The notes beneath the pieces were generated by a model, which saw only the letters and a program-made list of their open reading frames with translations, was not told the DNA's origin and ran no database searches. DNA of 27,539 bases from a virus, in IMG/VR virus record IMGVR_UViG_3300030102_001242, positions 1 to 27,539 of that record, one strand, 5' to 3'. Shown in pieces: positions 6,916 to 13,541 of this stretch. Position numbers and translations under genes: made by a program. Each line of letters starts with the position of its first letter. Position 1 is the stretch's first letter.

Positions 6916-6944
6916 ATTATACCATACTTTTATCCAAAAGTCAA
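6916..6944 (-). promoter_or_regulatory. Strong sigma70 promoter of the packaging operon
   Basis: On the minus strand the -35 box is TTGACT (6939-6944) and the -10 box is a perfect TATAAT (6916-6921), with a 17-bp spacer. The region between contains the same ACTTTT-N4-AAAAGT dyad (6926-6941) as the promoter at 1357-1385. The predicted start lies about 100 nt upstream of the ATG at 6805. This indicates host-type RNA polymerase transcription of the late arm, in keeping with the absence of a phage polymerase gene in the window. Confidence 0.85.
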
Positions 6945-7165
6945 GCTTTATTTATGGTAATATTTCATAAGAATACTAATTATCTCCTTAGTTTCCACCC
7001 CATTTAGTCTCCTTTAGGCCGCCCAAGGAAACACGAGTTAAAACAAAGGGTTAGCACACGAGTTAATTTAGGTATTATTACCCCTTTTTTCTAAAATTAC
7101 CCTCTTGCAAACTTGGGTGGCAACCACGCGCGACGACATGCGTCAACCCCGGCCCCCGGCCCAAG
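6945..7165. other. Divergent intergenic segment upstream of the origin
   Basis: No convincing gene is visible here. The segment is AT-rich at its left end (GGTAATATT at 6956-6964), then contains the 11-bp direct repeat ACACGAGTTAA at 7031-7041 and 7056-7066, and a T-run near 7085-7090. It may hold the plus-strand promoter for the replication arm and part of the origin's unwinding region. Confidence 0.4.
7051..7078 (+). promoter_or_regulatory. Candidate plus-strand promoter (weak)
   Basis: TTAGCA (7051-7056) and TATTAT (7073-7078) are separated by 16 bp and give partial matches to the -35 (4 of 6) and -10 (5 of 6) consensus. This is the best plus-strand candidate I find upstream of the early operon, but it is much weaker than the two minus-strand promoters. 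A second weak candidate has TTGACG at 7390-7395. Confidence 0.25.
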
Positions 7166-7270
7166 TTATCCACAGGTTTTCCACAGGCCCGAGTTATCCA
7201 CAGGTTACACACAGGGTTATCCACAGGGTTACTAAAGGTAACACAGGTAACACAGCCAAGGTAACACAGG
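7166..7270. other. DnaA-box array: candidate replication origin
   Basis: Three exact DnaA boxes TTATCCACA lie at 7166-7174, 7194-7202 and 7217-7225. Near matches TTTTCCACA (7177-7185) and TTACACACA (7205-7213) fall between them, giving start-to-start spacings of 11, 17, 11 and 12 bp. All five continue as CACAGG. They are followed by three copies of GGTAACACAG at 7237, 7246 and 7260, which share the CACAG core and look like iterons. TTATCCACA is the established high-affinity site of bacterial DnaA. The array sits where transcription diverges, with AT-rich stretches on both sides (about 6885-6970 and 7350-7380). I infer a host-DnaA-dependent origin; titration of DnaA is an alternative. Confidence 0.75.
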
Positions 7271-7669
7271 TGTGTGAGCCAGAGAAGTACCCTCAGGCAG
7301 ACACCAGCACACGCCAGTCATTCCCGCTTACCACACAAGTCCTAGCCCGTCAATAATTATTTATTGGTAATATTCACACTTTTACCCCATTGACGGCTCC
7401 AAAACCTTCAAGCAAGATATTCAACAAGTGGCAGGGAAAGCGCCAGAGGTAGTGAGCCTACCAACGGACCCCGCAAGTACTGTAAGCCCGACCTCTTCCT
7501 CGAGGGTTCTAACTTGGAGCGGTTGTCACAGGACGCCAACGGATCACATGGGCCACCATGCTCCCGAGGTCATCCACCGACGCGAAGACCGGCAGACGCC
7601 ACCACGCGAAAGCAAGGGCCAGCCAACGGGCAGACAATCCACGGCAACAACGGCTCACGCGAGTAACAA
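7271..7669. other. Long leader/intergenic stretch without a clear gene
   Basis: About 400 nt hold no frame with a good start, ribosome binding site and protein-like composition. One frame is open without ATG or GTG from about 7393 to 7663 and encodes a Pro/Gly/Arg-rich product, which I judge to be chance or a decayed gene. There is an AT-rich patch at 7350-7380 with GGTAATATT (7366-7374). The remainder is clearly richer in G+C than the flanks. It could be an untranslated leader, the remainder of the origin, or a packaging site. Confidence 0.4.
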
Positions 7670-7716
7670 GGTGGCAACATTAGAGGACATGGGTTGTGTC
7701 TTCCAATGTTGTTACC
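7670..7716 (+). promoter_or_regulatory. Long hairpin in front of the early operon
   Basis: Two 19-nt arms (7670-7688 and 7698-7716) pair with one mismatch and three G-U-type pairs around a 9-nt loop. The right arm ends only a few nucleotides before AGGAG and 16 nt before the ATG of the first plus-strand gene. There is no following T-run, so a terminator is unlikely. Processing by RNase III, as in T7 early mRNA, or control of translation start are possible roles. Confidence 0.5.
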
Positions 7717-7732
7717 AATAGGAGTACAGGAA

Positions 7733-8170
7733 ATGCGAACACAGGAACAGATGTTCGAACAGACACAGCGATACCGCGAGAACAATGATTGCACGGTACG
7801 CGCTTTGGCTGGAGCCTTCGACACATCATACGGCAAGGCCCACCGACACTTGGCAAAGTACGGAAGGCCGCACCGCAAAGGCCCCAGCTCAGCGGCGGCA
7901 ACAGCGGCAACCAAAGCATTTGCCGAAAAGCTAGGCCACACCGCAAAGGTTCGGGACGATCTCAAAGGGTTAACCCTGAACCAGTTTTACAAGGATTACG
8001 CGAGCAGGGGCGGCATTTGGGTGGTATTTATCAGAGGCCACGCAATCGGTTTCAGAGACGGCAAGACACTGGACTGGACTGGAGACGAGGTTACAGGTAA
8101 GATCGTTAGACGAAAAACAGCCAAGGTTGGCTACAGAGCAGACAGCGCAGTTATTCAAATAAAGGGTTGA
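7733..8170 (+). CDS. Putative papain-like fold protein (Cys-His-Asp)
   Basis: This 145-aa protein starts at ATG 7733, chosen because AGGAG lies 8 nt upstream; an upstream in-frame ATG would fall inside the hairpin. It contains NNDCTVRALAGAF with Cys20 at the start of a helix, then GGIWVVFIRGHAIGFRDGKTLDW with His103 and Asp114. The order Cys-His-Asp, with the His in a beta-strand after a VxFxRGHA motif, resembles papain-like or C39-like cysteine peptidases and related inactive folds found in small phage proteins. A protease or deamidase acting on host factors is possible. The family is inferred from the residue pattern alone. It is the first gene of the plus-strand arm. Confidence 0.65.
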   Translation: MRTQEQMFEQTQRYRENNDCTVRALAGAFDTSYGKAHRHLAKYGRPHRKGPSSAAATAATKAFAEKLGHTAKVRDDLKGLTLNQFYKDYASRGGIWVVFIRGHAIGFRDGKTLDWTGDEVTGKIVRRKTAKVGYRADSAVIQIKG

Positions 8171-8174
8171 ATTT

Positions 8175-8378
8175 ATGCTGAATAGAGACCGAAAACACGT
8201 ATGGCAATGTCAAATCTTGATTGATGATGTGTGGGTTGATAGACTAAAAAAACCGTACCCACGCAAGTCGGCATTTGCTGAGAAAGAATGGTGCTTCCAC
8301 AATCTTGGGACGCCGTTAGACGCCCTGAGAGTTATAGACATCGAAACTGAAACAAACCAAACGAGGGTAAACAAATGA
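8175..8378 (+). CDS. Small protein of unknown function
   Basis: This 67-aa protein has a beta-rich N-terminus (HVWQCQILIDDVWVDRL), a basic centre and a C-terminal ALRVIDIETETNQTRVNK. AAAGGG lies about 8 nt upstream of ATG 8175. Its TGA overlaps the next ATG (ATGA). I recognise no family; the small beta-alpha arrangement is typical of accessory early phage proteins. Confidence 0.65.
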   Translation: MLNRDRKHVWQCQILIDDVWVDRLKKPYPRKSAFAEKEWCFHNLGTPLDALRVIDIETETNQTRVNK

Positions 8379-8731
8379 ACGCATACGCAGAAGCAAGACA
8401 AGACGCACAAAGCCGGGCAGAAGAATTACGTTCGGAGATAGTCGAAGCATACTCCACCAGCACGCGCTGGCGAGGATTAGAAGAGGAGATGCTGGAGCGA
8501 GGATGGGAGATAGCAGACATAGACAGTATCTGGACACAGGACAACTGGAATTTAGTAACAGCAACACGGTCACAGGATTTCGACAGGTATCAGGACGCGT
8601 GCGACACAGCAGGCTCGTGCTTTGATTCTCTCGACGACCACATGACAGCGATCTCGTTTTTCATCCGTGAAAGTTTGTTGATGGAAACACTCAACGAAAT
8701 GTTCCACCAAAAAATTGTGCAAGGAGATTGA
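8375..8731 (+). CDS. Helical protein of unknown function
   Basis: This 118-aa acidic protein is predicted to be almost wholly helical: ARQDAQSRAEELRSEIVEAYSTSTRWRGLEEEMLERGWEIADIDSIW, then a second segment RYQDACDTAGSCFDSLDDHMTAISFFIRESLLMETLNEMF. It begins by ATGA overlap with the previous gene and is followed after 3 nt by a small membrane protein gene. I cannot name a function. Confidence 0.65.
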   Translation: MNAYAEARQDAQSRAEELRSEIVEAYSTSTRWRGLEEEMLERGWEIADIDSIWTQDNWNLVTATRSQDFDRYQDACDTAGSCFDSLDDHMTAISFFIRESLLMETLNEMFHQKIVQGD

Positions 8732-8734
8732 ACA

Positions 8735-8818
8735 ATGGAATCAGACATTATTTGGCTTTGGGGTTTCGGTTGCCTTGTGTTAGTCGCTTGGCTCATATTC
8801 AGCGAGGAGGGTATATAG
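8735..8818 (+). CDS. 27-aa single-pass membrane peptide
   Basis: This gene encodes MESDIIWLWGFGCLVLVAWL followed by IFSEEGI: one hydrophobic helix with acidic residues at both ends. A perfect AAGGAG lies 8 nt before the ATG (8721-8726), and its end contains the GGAGG used by the next gene. The strong ribosome binding site and tight spacing support translation. It probably inserts in the host membrane; the function is unknown. Confidence 0.6.
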   Translation: MESDIIWLWGFGCLVLVAWLIFSEEGI

Positions 8819-8820
8819 TT

Positions 8821-9024
8821 ATGGAATCTTATCCGTGCATGTTGACGGGAGAGTACTTCGAAGGCGACCAGATCGCAGAGGGTGCGAAGTGGGTAGCGTC
8901 TCACCCAACGGAGCCTTCGTGGTCCTTTTACAAGTTGACAAACGCAGATAGCTGGGGTACAAATAGCCTCGCTTGCTTCGTAAACGCAGACATTGAACAC
9001 GCAAAGGAGAACTTAACACTATGA
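8821..9024 (+). CDS. Small protein of unknown function
   Basis: This 67-aa protein starts at ATG 8821, with GGAGG about 10 nt upstream inside the preceding gene. A longer in-frame start at 8728 would overlap the membrane peptide gene and is less likely. It includes LTGEYFEGDQIAEGAKWVASHPTEP and WSFYKLTNADSWGTNSLACFVN. The three Trp and several aromatic residues suggest a compact fold, but I recognise no family. It is coupled by ATGA to the following zinc ribbon. Confidence 0.65.
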   Translation: MESYPCMLTGEYFEGDQIAEGAKWVASHPTEPSWSFYKLTNADSWGTNSLACFVNADIEHAKENLTL

Positions 9025-9248
9025 ACGACATGCCGTGCAGTATTACAGACGACCCCCTGAACGACTACAGCCACTGGTACGAACGCACAGGGCCATACGC
9101 CAAACTTCCGCACCTGAAGAACACCATCATGTGCGAGGGGTGCTACCAGTTGGTGGACAGGGTACACGAGGACACCGGCTACTGTAAGGAGTGCCAGCAC
9201 GACTACGAGGTAGAGCAGTACTACAAACACGCAGGAGAGGAGCTGTGA
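9021..9248 (+). CDS. Small zinc-ribbon protein
   Basis: This 75-aa protein contains two CxxC knuckles: Cys38/Cys41 (MCEGCYQL) and Cys55/Cys58 (GYCKECQ), separated by 13 residues, which is a classical treble-clef or zinc-ribbon layout. The ends are acidic and aromatic. Such proteins usually bind nucleic acid or a protein partner. The immediate neighbour downstream is a sigma region 4-like HTH, so a joint role in modifying host transcription is a reasonable guess. ATGA overlap with the previous gene; GTGA overlap with the next. Confidence 0.7.
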   Translation: MNDMPCSITDDPLNDYSHWYERTGPYAKLPHLKNTIMCEGCYQLVDRVHEDTGYCKECQHDYEVEQYYKHAGEEL

Positions 9249-9451
9249 AAGAGACAGAGAAAGGAAACGTCAAACCGATGACGTACAAGCAGATCGCGGA
9301 GGTCTTGGGCATATCGCCCGAGTCCGTCCGTGCCATCGAGTTCAAGGCACTGCGGAAGCTACGCAACCAAGGGAAACTTGACAAGTTCCGCGACATGTGT
9401 GACGGTACGTGGCGAGACGAGGGCAAAGGTTTAGGGAGGAATACCCAATGA
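9245..9451 (+). CDS. Stand-alone sigma-70 region 4-like HTH protein
   Basis: The 68-aa product starts at GTG 9245, overlapping the previous TGA as GTGA; an upstream ATG at 9191 would overlap the zinc ribbon widely. Residues about 13-39 read TYKQIAEVLGISPESVRAIEFKALRKLR, a near-perfect sigma-70 region 4 helix-turn-helix, the part that reads the -35 box and contacts the RNA polymerase beta flap. Regions 1-3 are absent. A free region 4 could compete with, recruit or bridge host RNA polymerase, as some phage regulators do. It is the only visible transcription regulator candidate in the window. Confidence 0.85.
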   Translation: MKETEKGNVKPMTYKQIAEVLGISPESVRAIEFKALRKLRNQGKLDKFRDMCDGTWRDEGKGLGRNTQ

Positions 9452-9654
9452 CAACGACACGAGGTGAGGTAGATCCACAGTACGAGATAATGCTGTCAGA
9501 CATGGCTGAGTGGTCCCACTGGTCCGCCAGCGTGTACGAGGGCGACGGGAGCAAACTAGAGGACCACTACGCTTACTACCGCAAGTGGTCTTACAGCAAG
9601 CTGGAGAGCGAGTGGGAGGGTTTCTTCGGGAGGGACTACAGCGATGCACTGTAA
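9448..9654 (+). CDS. Acidic aromatic-rich protein of unknown function
   Basis: This 68-aa protein starts at ATG 9448 with GGGAGG 8 nt upstream and ATGA overlap with the HTH gene. It has many Tyr and Trp residues (MAEWSHWSASVYEGDG, DHYAYYRKWSYSKLESEWEGFFG) and is acidic. I recognise no family. Small acidic, aromatic early phage proteins can mimic DNA or block host enzymes, but nothing here proves it. Confidence 0.65.
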   Translation: MTTTRGEVDPQYEIMLSDMAEWSHWSASVYEGDGSKLEDHYAYYRKWSYSKLESEWEGFFGRDYSDAL

Positions 9655-9871
9655 AGCCTGTGACTGCTTACTGGAGGAAGAAATAGACAACAACCTACAA
9701 CTCTGCTTTGGTTGTAACTTCGTGGCTATAGCGGCTCAGATGGGCCTCGACGAGCTGATCGAAGCTGACCAAAATAATTCAGGTAATATTACACAGCACG
9801 GTGTGAATCTGGAAGAAGTCCAGCAAATCGCTGATACAATATTAACGAAGGTTAGCAAACAAGATGGTTAA
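9644..9871 (+). CDS. Small zinc-ribbon protein
   Basis: This 75-aa protein has Cys3/Cys6 (HCKACDC) and Cys21/Cys24 (LCFGCNF), giving a four-cysteine zinc ribbon at the N-terminus, followed by helices (VAIAAQMGLDELIEADQ and LEEVQQIADTILTKV). It starts 11 nt inside the end of the previous gene, with GGAGG upstream. It is the last gene of the early cluster before a 33-nt gap and the SSB gene. Function unknown. Confidence 0.65.
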   Translation: MHCKACDCLLEEEIDNNLQLCFGCNFVAIAAQMGLDELIEADQNNSGNITQHGVNLEEVQQIADTILTKVSKQDG

Positions 9872-9904
9872 CCTTTTTGTTAAACAACCAAGGGACTAGA
9901 ACTT

Positions 9905-10288
9905 ATGAATACTATAGAAGGCTTAGTTGCATTCAGTAACGTAACCCAACACGACGTGTACAACGGTCAGAGTACTGGTAAATACGCTCTCACCATCACC
10001 ATGGAAGATGACGTAGCTGATGAGCTGGCGTCCAAAGGTGTAAAGATCAAGGAGTACCAGCCAGAGGACAAGGTATTCAAGCAACGCAAGTTCACCAGTA
10101 AGTTTGACTTACGTGTCATCGACGCAGACGACAACCCTTACACTGGTGAAATCCCCCGCAACTCCCGTGTCCGTTTGCTGTACAACCTCGGCCCAGCCGT
10201 AGGTGAACACGGGGCATCGACGTACCTCAACGCCATCCGTGTACTCGAAGAAGCACCTCAAGAAGTCGCAGAAGGTGTTGATTTCTGA
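9905..10288 (+). CDS. Single-stranded DNA-binding protein (OB-fold type)
   Basis: This 127-aa protein is beta-rich (VAFSNVTQHDVYNGQSTGKYALTITM, KFDLRVIDADDNPY, NSRVRLLYNLGP) and ends in an acidic tail with a terminal Phe (EAPQEVAEGVDF). That is the hallmark of phage SSBs such as T7 gp2.5, whose tail contacts polymerase and helicase. It stands directly before the primase-helicase, the usual place. It coats single-stranded DNA at the fork. AGGGA lies about 9 nt upstream of the ATG, and its TGA overlaps the next ATG (TGATG). The family is inferred from position, size and tail. Confidence 0.8.
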   Translation: MNTIEGLVAFSNVTQHDVYNGQSTGKYALTITMEDDVADELASKGVKIKEYQPEDKVFKQRKFTSKFDLRVIDADDNPYTGEIPRNSRVRLLYNLGPAVGEHGASTYLNAIRVLEEAPQEVAEGVDF

Positions 10289-11898
10289 TGGAGTCTAAAT
10301 TCCTACACCACGAGGAATGTCCCAAGTGCGGAAGTAGGAACAACGTGGCGGTCTACTCTAACGGTGGCCGCCATTGTTTTACTCCGGGCTGTGACTACCA
10401 CGTTAACGGCGAGACAGGAGAAGAACTTCAGGTGACTACGCCCAGTAACTTACAGCTAGGTGGTGTGGTTGCTTCTATCCACGACCGCAAGCTGTCACTA
10501 AATACTGTAAAAAAATACCAAGTATCGGTGGACTACGCACCGGATGGTAAAATTGCCAAACATTTCTACCCGTACCACGACGTCAACACTGGCGAGATAG
10601 TTGCCACCAAGTGTCGCATCGTCAACACCAAAGACTTTCTCTGTACAGGTAACATGACCAACGTAGGTCTGTTCGGTCAGCGACAGTGCAGGGGTACAGG
10701 TAAGTACATCACCATCACAGAAGGCGAGGTAGACGCCATGTCTGTGTACGAGATGTTCGGACAGAAGTGGGACGTAGTGTCCCTTCGGTCTGGTGCATCG
10801 AGTGCCGCCAAGGAGATCAAGGCACAACTAGAGTGGCTCGAAGGCTACGAGAACGTAGTCATCTGCTTTGACCAAGACAAGGCAGGAGAGTTAGCAACAG
10901 ATCAGATCAAAGACCTGTTCAGCCCCAACAAACTCAAGATATGTAAGCTACCTCTGAAGGACGCCAGCGAAATGCTCATGGCTAACAGGGTGCAGGAGTT
11001 TACACGGGCGTGGTGGGACTCCAAGGTTTACAGACCCGACGGCATCGTCGCCGGTTCAGATACGTGGGATGCCCTCGTAAACAAACGACAGATACAGAGT
11101 GTACCGTACCCTTGGGAGGGGTTGAACGATGTCACACGAGGCCACAGACCGTACGAACTTGTCACTATCACAAGCGGTAGTGGTATGGGAAAGTCCCAGT
11201 TTATCCGAGAGCTTGAGTACGATCTGCTTCAACGCACAGACGCCAACATCGGTGTACTTGCACTGGAGGAGGACGTCGCGACTACAGCTCTGGGAATTAT
11301 GTCGGTGGCAGCATCAAGGCGACTCCACTTGGAGGAAGACACGCCTGTTGTTGAGCTTAGACCTCATTGGGAAGCAACGATGGGGTCTGGACGTTATTAC
11401 CTGTTCGATCACTGGGGATCAACATCAGCCGATGAGCTTCTTTCAAGAGTACGGCACATGGCAAAGGCCTGCGACTGCAGATATATCGTACTCGACCACC
11501 TGTCAATCGTGGTTTCTTCTCAAGAGAACGGGGACGAACGGAAAGCTATAGACGAGATTATGACCAAGCTACGCACACTGGTGGCAGAGACAGGCATCAC
11601 CCTGTTCCTCGTGTCCCACTTACGGCGCGGCACAGGGACAGCTCACGAGGACGGTGGACGTATCAGTCTGCAGGACTTACGTGGGTCTCAGTCTATCGCT
11701 CAGTTATCTGATATGGTGATCGGTATGGAACGTAACCAACAGGCCGAAGACCCAGCCGAACGAAACACTACGGCTGTCAGGGTGCTGAAGAATCGGTACG
11801 CCGGAGAGACAGGACCAGCGTGTTGGCTACGGTACGACAGGTTCACAGGCCGTATCCAAGAGTGCGGTAACCCTAACCCGAGGGAGGCAGAGTTTTGA
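10288..11898 (+). CDS. T7-type bifunctional DNA primase-helicase
   Basis: The 536-aa protein has an N-terminal zinc ribbon (Cys11, Cys14, Cys30, Cys35), a TOPRIM primase core with Glu145 (ITITEGEVDA) and the DQD motif at 195-197 (VICFDQDKAG), and a DnaB/RecA-like helicase. The helicase has Walker A SGSGMGKS at 296-303, Walker B in YIVLDHLS and the LFLVSHLRR sensor motif. It unwinds the fork and makes primers for the lagging strand. The length is close to T7 gp4 (566 aa). The TGATG start overlap couples it to SSB, and TTGA couples it to the polymerase. Confidence 0.95.
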   Translation: MESKFLHHEECPKCGSRNNVAVYSNGGRHCFTPGCDYHVNGETGEELQVTTPSNLQLGGVVASIHDRKLSLNTVKKYQVSVDYAPDGKIAKHFYPYHDVNTGEIVATKCRIVNTKDFLCTGNMTNVGLFGQRQCRGTGKYITITEGEVDAMSVYEMFGQKWDVVSLRSGASSAAKEIKAQLEWLEGYENVVICFDQDKAGELATDQIKDLFSPNKLKICKLPLKDASEMLMANRVQEFTRAWWDSKVYRPDGIVAGSDTWDALVNKRQIQSVPYPWEGLNDVTRGHRPYELVTITSGSGMGKSQFIRELEYDLLQRTDANIGVLALEEDVATTALGIMSVAASRRLHLEEDTPVVELRPHWEATMGSGRYYLFDHWGSTSADELLSRVRHMAKACDCRYIVLDHLSIVVSSQENGDERKAIDEIMTKLRTLVAETGITLFLVSHLRRGTGTAHEDGGRISLQDLRGSQSIAQLSDMVIGMERNQQAEDPAERNTTAVRVLKNRYAGETGPACWLRYDRFTGRIQECGNPNPREAEF

Positions 11899-13541
11899 AC
11901 CTAGTCTTCTGTGACATAGAGACTGACGGTCTAGACGCCACAACTATCTGGTGTGCAGTCTGCCGTCACAACGGAGAGAGCGAGGTAATCTGTAATGAAG
12001 AAGACTTCAAAGCGTATGTATCGCGTAAAGCCCCGGCCATGTTCGTTTTGCACAACGGAATTGGCTTTGATGTTCCTGTGGTTGAGCATCTTTGGGACTT
12101 TACTTTTGACAGGACTATGGTCACTGATACCCTGATACTGTCACGCTTGGCTAACCCCAGCCGGTCTGGTGGACACTCCCTGCGGAACTGGGGTAACATC
12201 CTTGGCTTCCCCAAGGGCGACCACGAGGACTGGTCACAGCTCACACCAGAGATGATCGACTACTGCTTACGTGACGTAGAGCTAACAGAGGCTGTGTACA
12301 ACAGGCTTCAACAGGAACTCGACGGGTTCTCAGAAGAGAGTATCGAACTAGAACATCACGTTCAGTACCTCATGCACCAACAAGAACGGAACGGCTGGTT
12401 GCTCGACGAACGCCTGTGTCACATGCTCTGCGCTAAGTTCAAGGAGCGTATGAATGAAATTGAACATAGTCTACAAGAGATTTTCCCGCCGATTGTTGAA
12501 GAGAGATACTCAGAGAAAACTGGTAAGAGACTCAAGGATAAAGTCACTGTATTCAACGTTGGGTCGCGGCAACAAGTGGCCGACAGGCTTACACCTAAGG
12601 GTGCAGTTTGGACGAGCCTCACTCCGACAGGCAAGCCGGTTGTTGATGAGAAATCGCTTAAAGAGAATCATCATGTCCCCGAAGCGCAACAAGTCTTGGA
12701 GTACCTCTTACTGCAAAAGCGTTACGCACAAGTAAACTCGTGGCTGGAACACGTCAAGGACGACGGTAGGGTACACGGGCGGGTGATAAGTAACGGTGCT
12801 GTCACTGGACGTATGACACACCAACGGCCCAACATGGCACAAGTTCCTTCTGCTAGTTCAGAGTACGGGGAGGAGTGCCGTAAGTGTTGGATTGTACCAG
12901 AGGGTTACAAGCTAGTAGGCTTTGATGCCAGTGGACTAGAACTACGGATGCTCGCTCACTACATGGGCGACGAGGAGTTTACAGATGCTCTGCTTGACGG
13001 AGACATTCACACCAGAAATCAACTTGCTGCGGGTCTTCAGACAAGACCTCAGGCAAAGACTTTCATATATGCTTTCCTGTACGGAGCCGGAGACGCTAAA
13101 ATCGGAACCATCGTCGGAGGAACTGCAGCAGATGGTCGAGTTCTTCGGAACCGCTTTCTTCGAAATACACCTGCTCTTGAAGCTCTACGAGACAGAGTTG
13201 GGCAAGCGTCTAGGCGAGGCTACCTACGAGGACTCGACGGACGACGACTCTGGGTTCGATCCGAGCATAGTGCATTAAACACTTTACTGCAGGCCGCAGG
13301 TGCTATCGTAATGAAACGAGCGTTGCTCCTCTTGGACGACGCAGCTTCTGAACAGGGTCTGAACTATCGCTTCATAGGAAACATACACGATGAGATTCAA
13401 TCGGAGGTGGTTACAGAACAAGCAGAGATTTACGGTCAACTCGCAGTCGGCTGCCTCAAGGAGGCTGGCGTATCGTACAACCTCAGATGTCCACTGGACG
13501 GGGAGTTCAAAATTGGAACCACATGGGCAGACACACACTGA
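11895..13541 (+). CDS. DNA polymerase, family A, T7-like
   Basis: The gene starts at TTG 11895 (overlap TTGA) with GGGAGG 7 nt upstream; later starts would cut off the exonuclease motif. The 3'-5' exonuclease has Asp7/Glu9, Asn54/Asp59 and Tyr123/Asp127. The polymerase has motif A DASGLEL with Asp344, motif B Arg384-Lys388-Tyr392 (AKTFIYAFLYGAG) and motif C HDE at 498-500. The residue equivalent to E. coli Phe762 is Tyr, as in T7. At 548 aa it is about 150 shorter than T7 polymerase. The gap between Exo III and the VFNVGSRQQ block is about 70 residues shorter, which corresponds to loss of the thioredoxin-binding loop. Confidence 0.95.
   Translation: MNLVFCDIETDGLDATTIWCAVCRHNGESEVICNEEDFKAYVSRKAPAMFVLHNGIGFDVPVVEHLWDFTFDRTMVTDTLILSRLANPSRSGGHSLRNWGNILGFPKGDHEDWSQLTPEMIDYCLRDVELTEAVYNRLQQELDGFSEESIELEHHVQYLMHQQERNGWLLDERLCHMLCAKFKERMNEIEHSLQEIFPPIVEERYSEKTGKRLKDKVTVFNVGSRQQVADRLTPKGAVWTSLTPTGKPVVDEKSLKENHHVPEAQQVLEYLLLQKRYAQVNSWLEHVKDDGRVHGRVISNGAVTGRMTHQRPNMAQVPSASSEYGEECRKCWIVPEGYKLVGFDASGLELRMLAHYMGDEEFTDALLDGDIHTRNQLAAGLQTRPQAKTFIYAFLYGAGDAKIGTIVGGTAADGRVLRNRFLRNTPALEALRDRVGQASRRGYLRGLDGRRLWVRSEHSALNTLLQAAGAIVMKRALLLLDDAASEQGLNYRFIGNIHDEIQSEVVTEQAEIYGQLAVGCLKEAGVSYNLRCPLDGEFKIGTTWADTH

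Noticed and set aside
6970-7010. Seven-codon minus-strand leader peptide preceded by AAGGAG
   Set aside because: It lies upstream of the only strong minus-strand promoter, so it would not be transcribed from it, and it is too short to judge.
7105-7356. 83-aa plus-strand frame over the DnaA boxes
   Set aside because: The frame follows the repeats; the product is repetitive (VIHR, TGNT) and has no ribosome binding site.
7428-7721. 97-aa plus-strand frame in the leader
   Set aside because: Poor composition, no ribosome binding site, and it runs through the hairpin at 7670-7716.
9869-9896. Possible terminator GGTTAACC-TTTTT-GTTAAAC before SSB
   Set aside because: The stem is weak and imperfect, and the T-run lies in the loop instead of after the stem.
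12985-13278. 97-aa frame inside the polymerase gene
   Set aside because: Lies over the catalytic motifs A-B of the polymerase in another frame, without a start signal.
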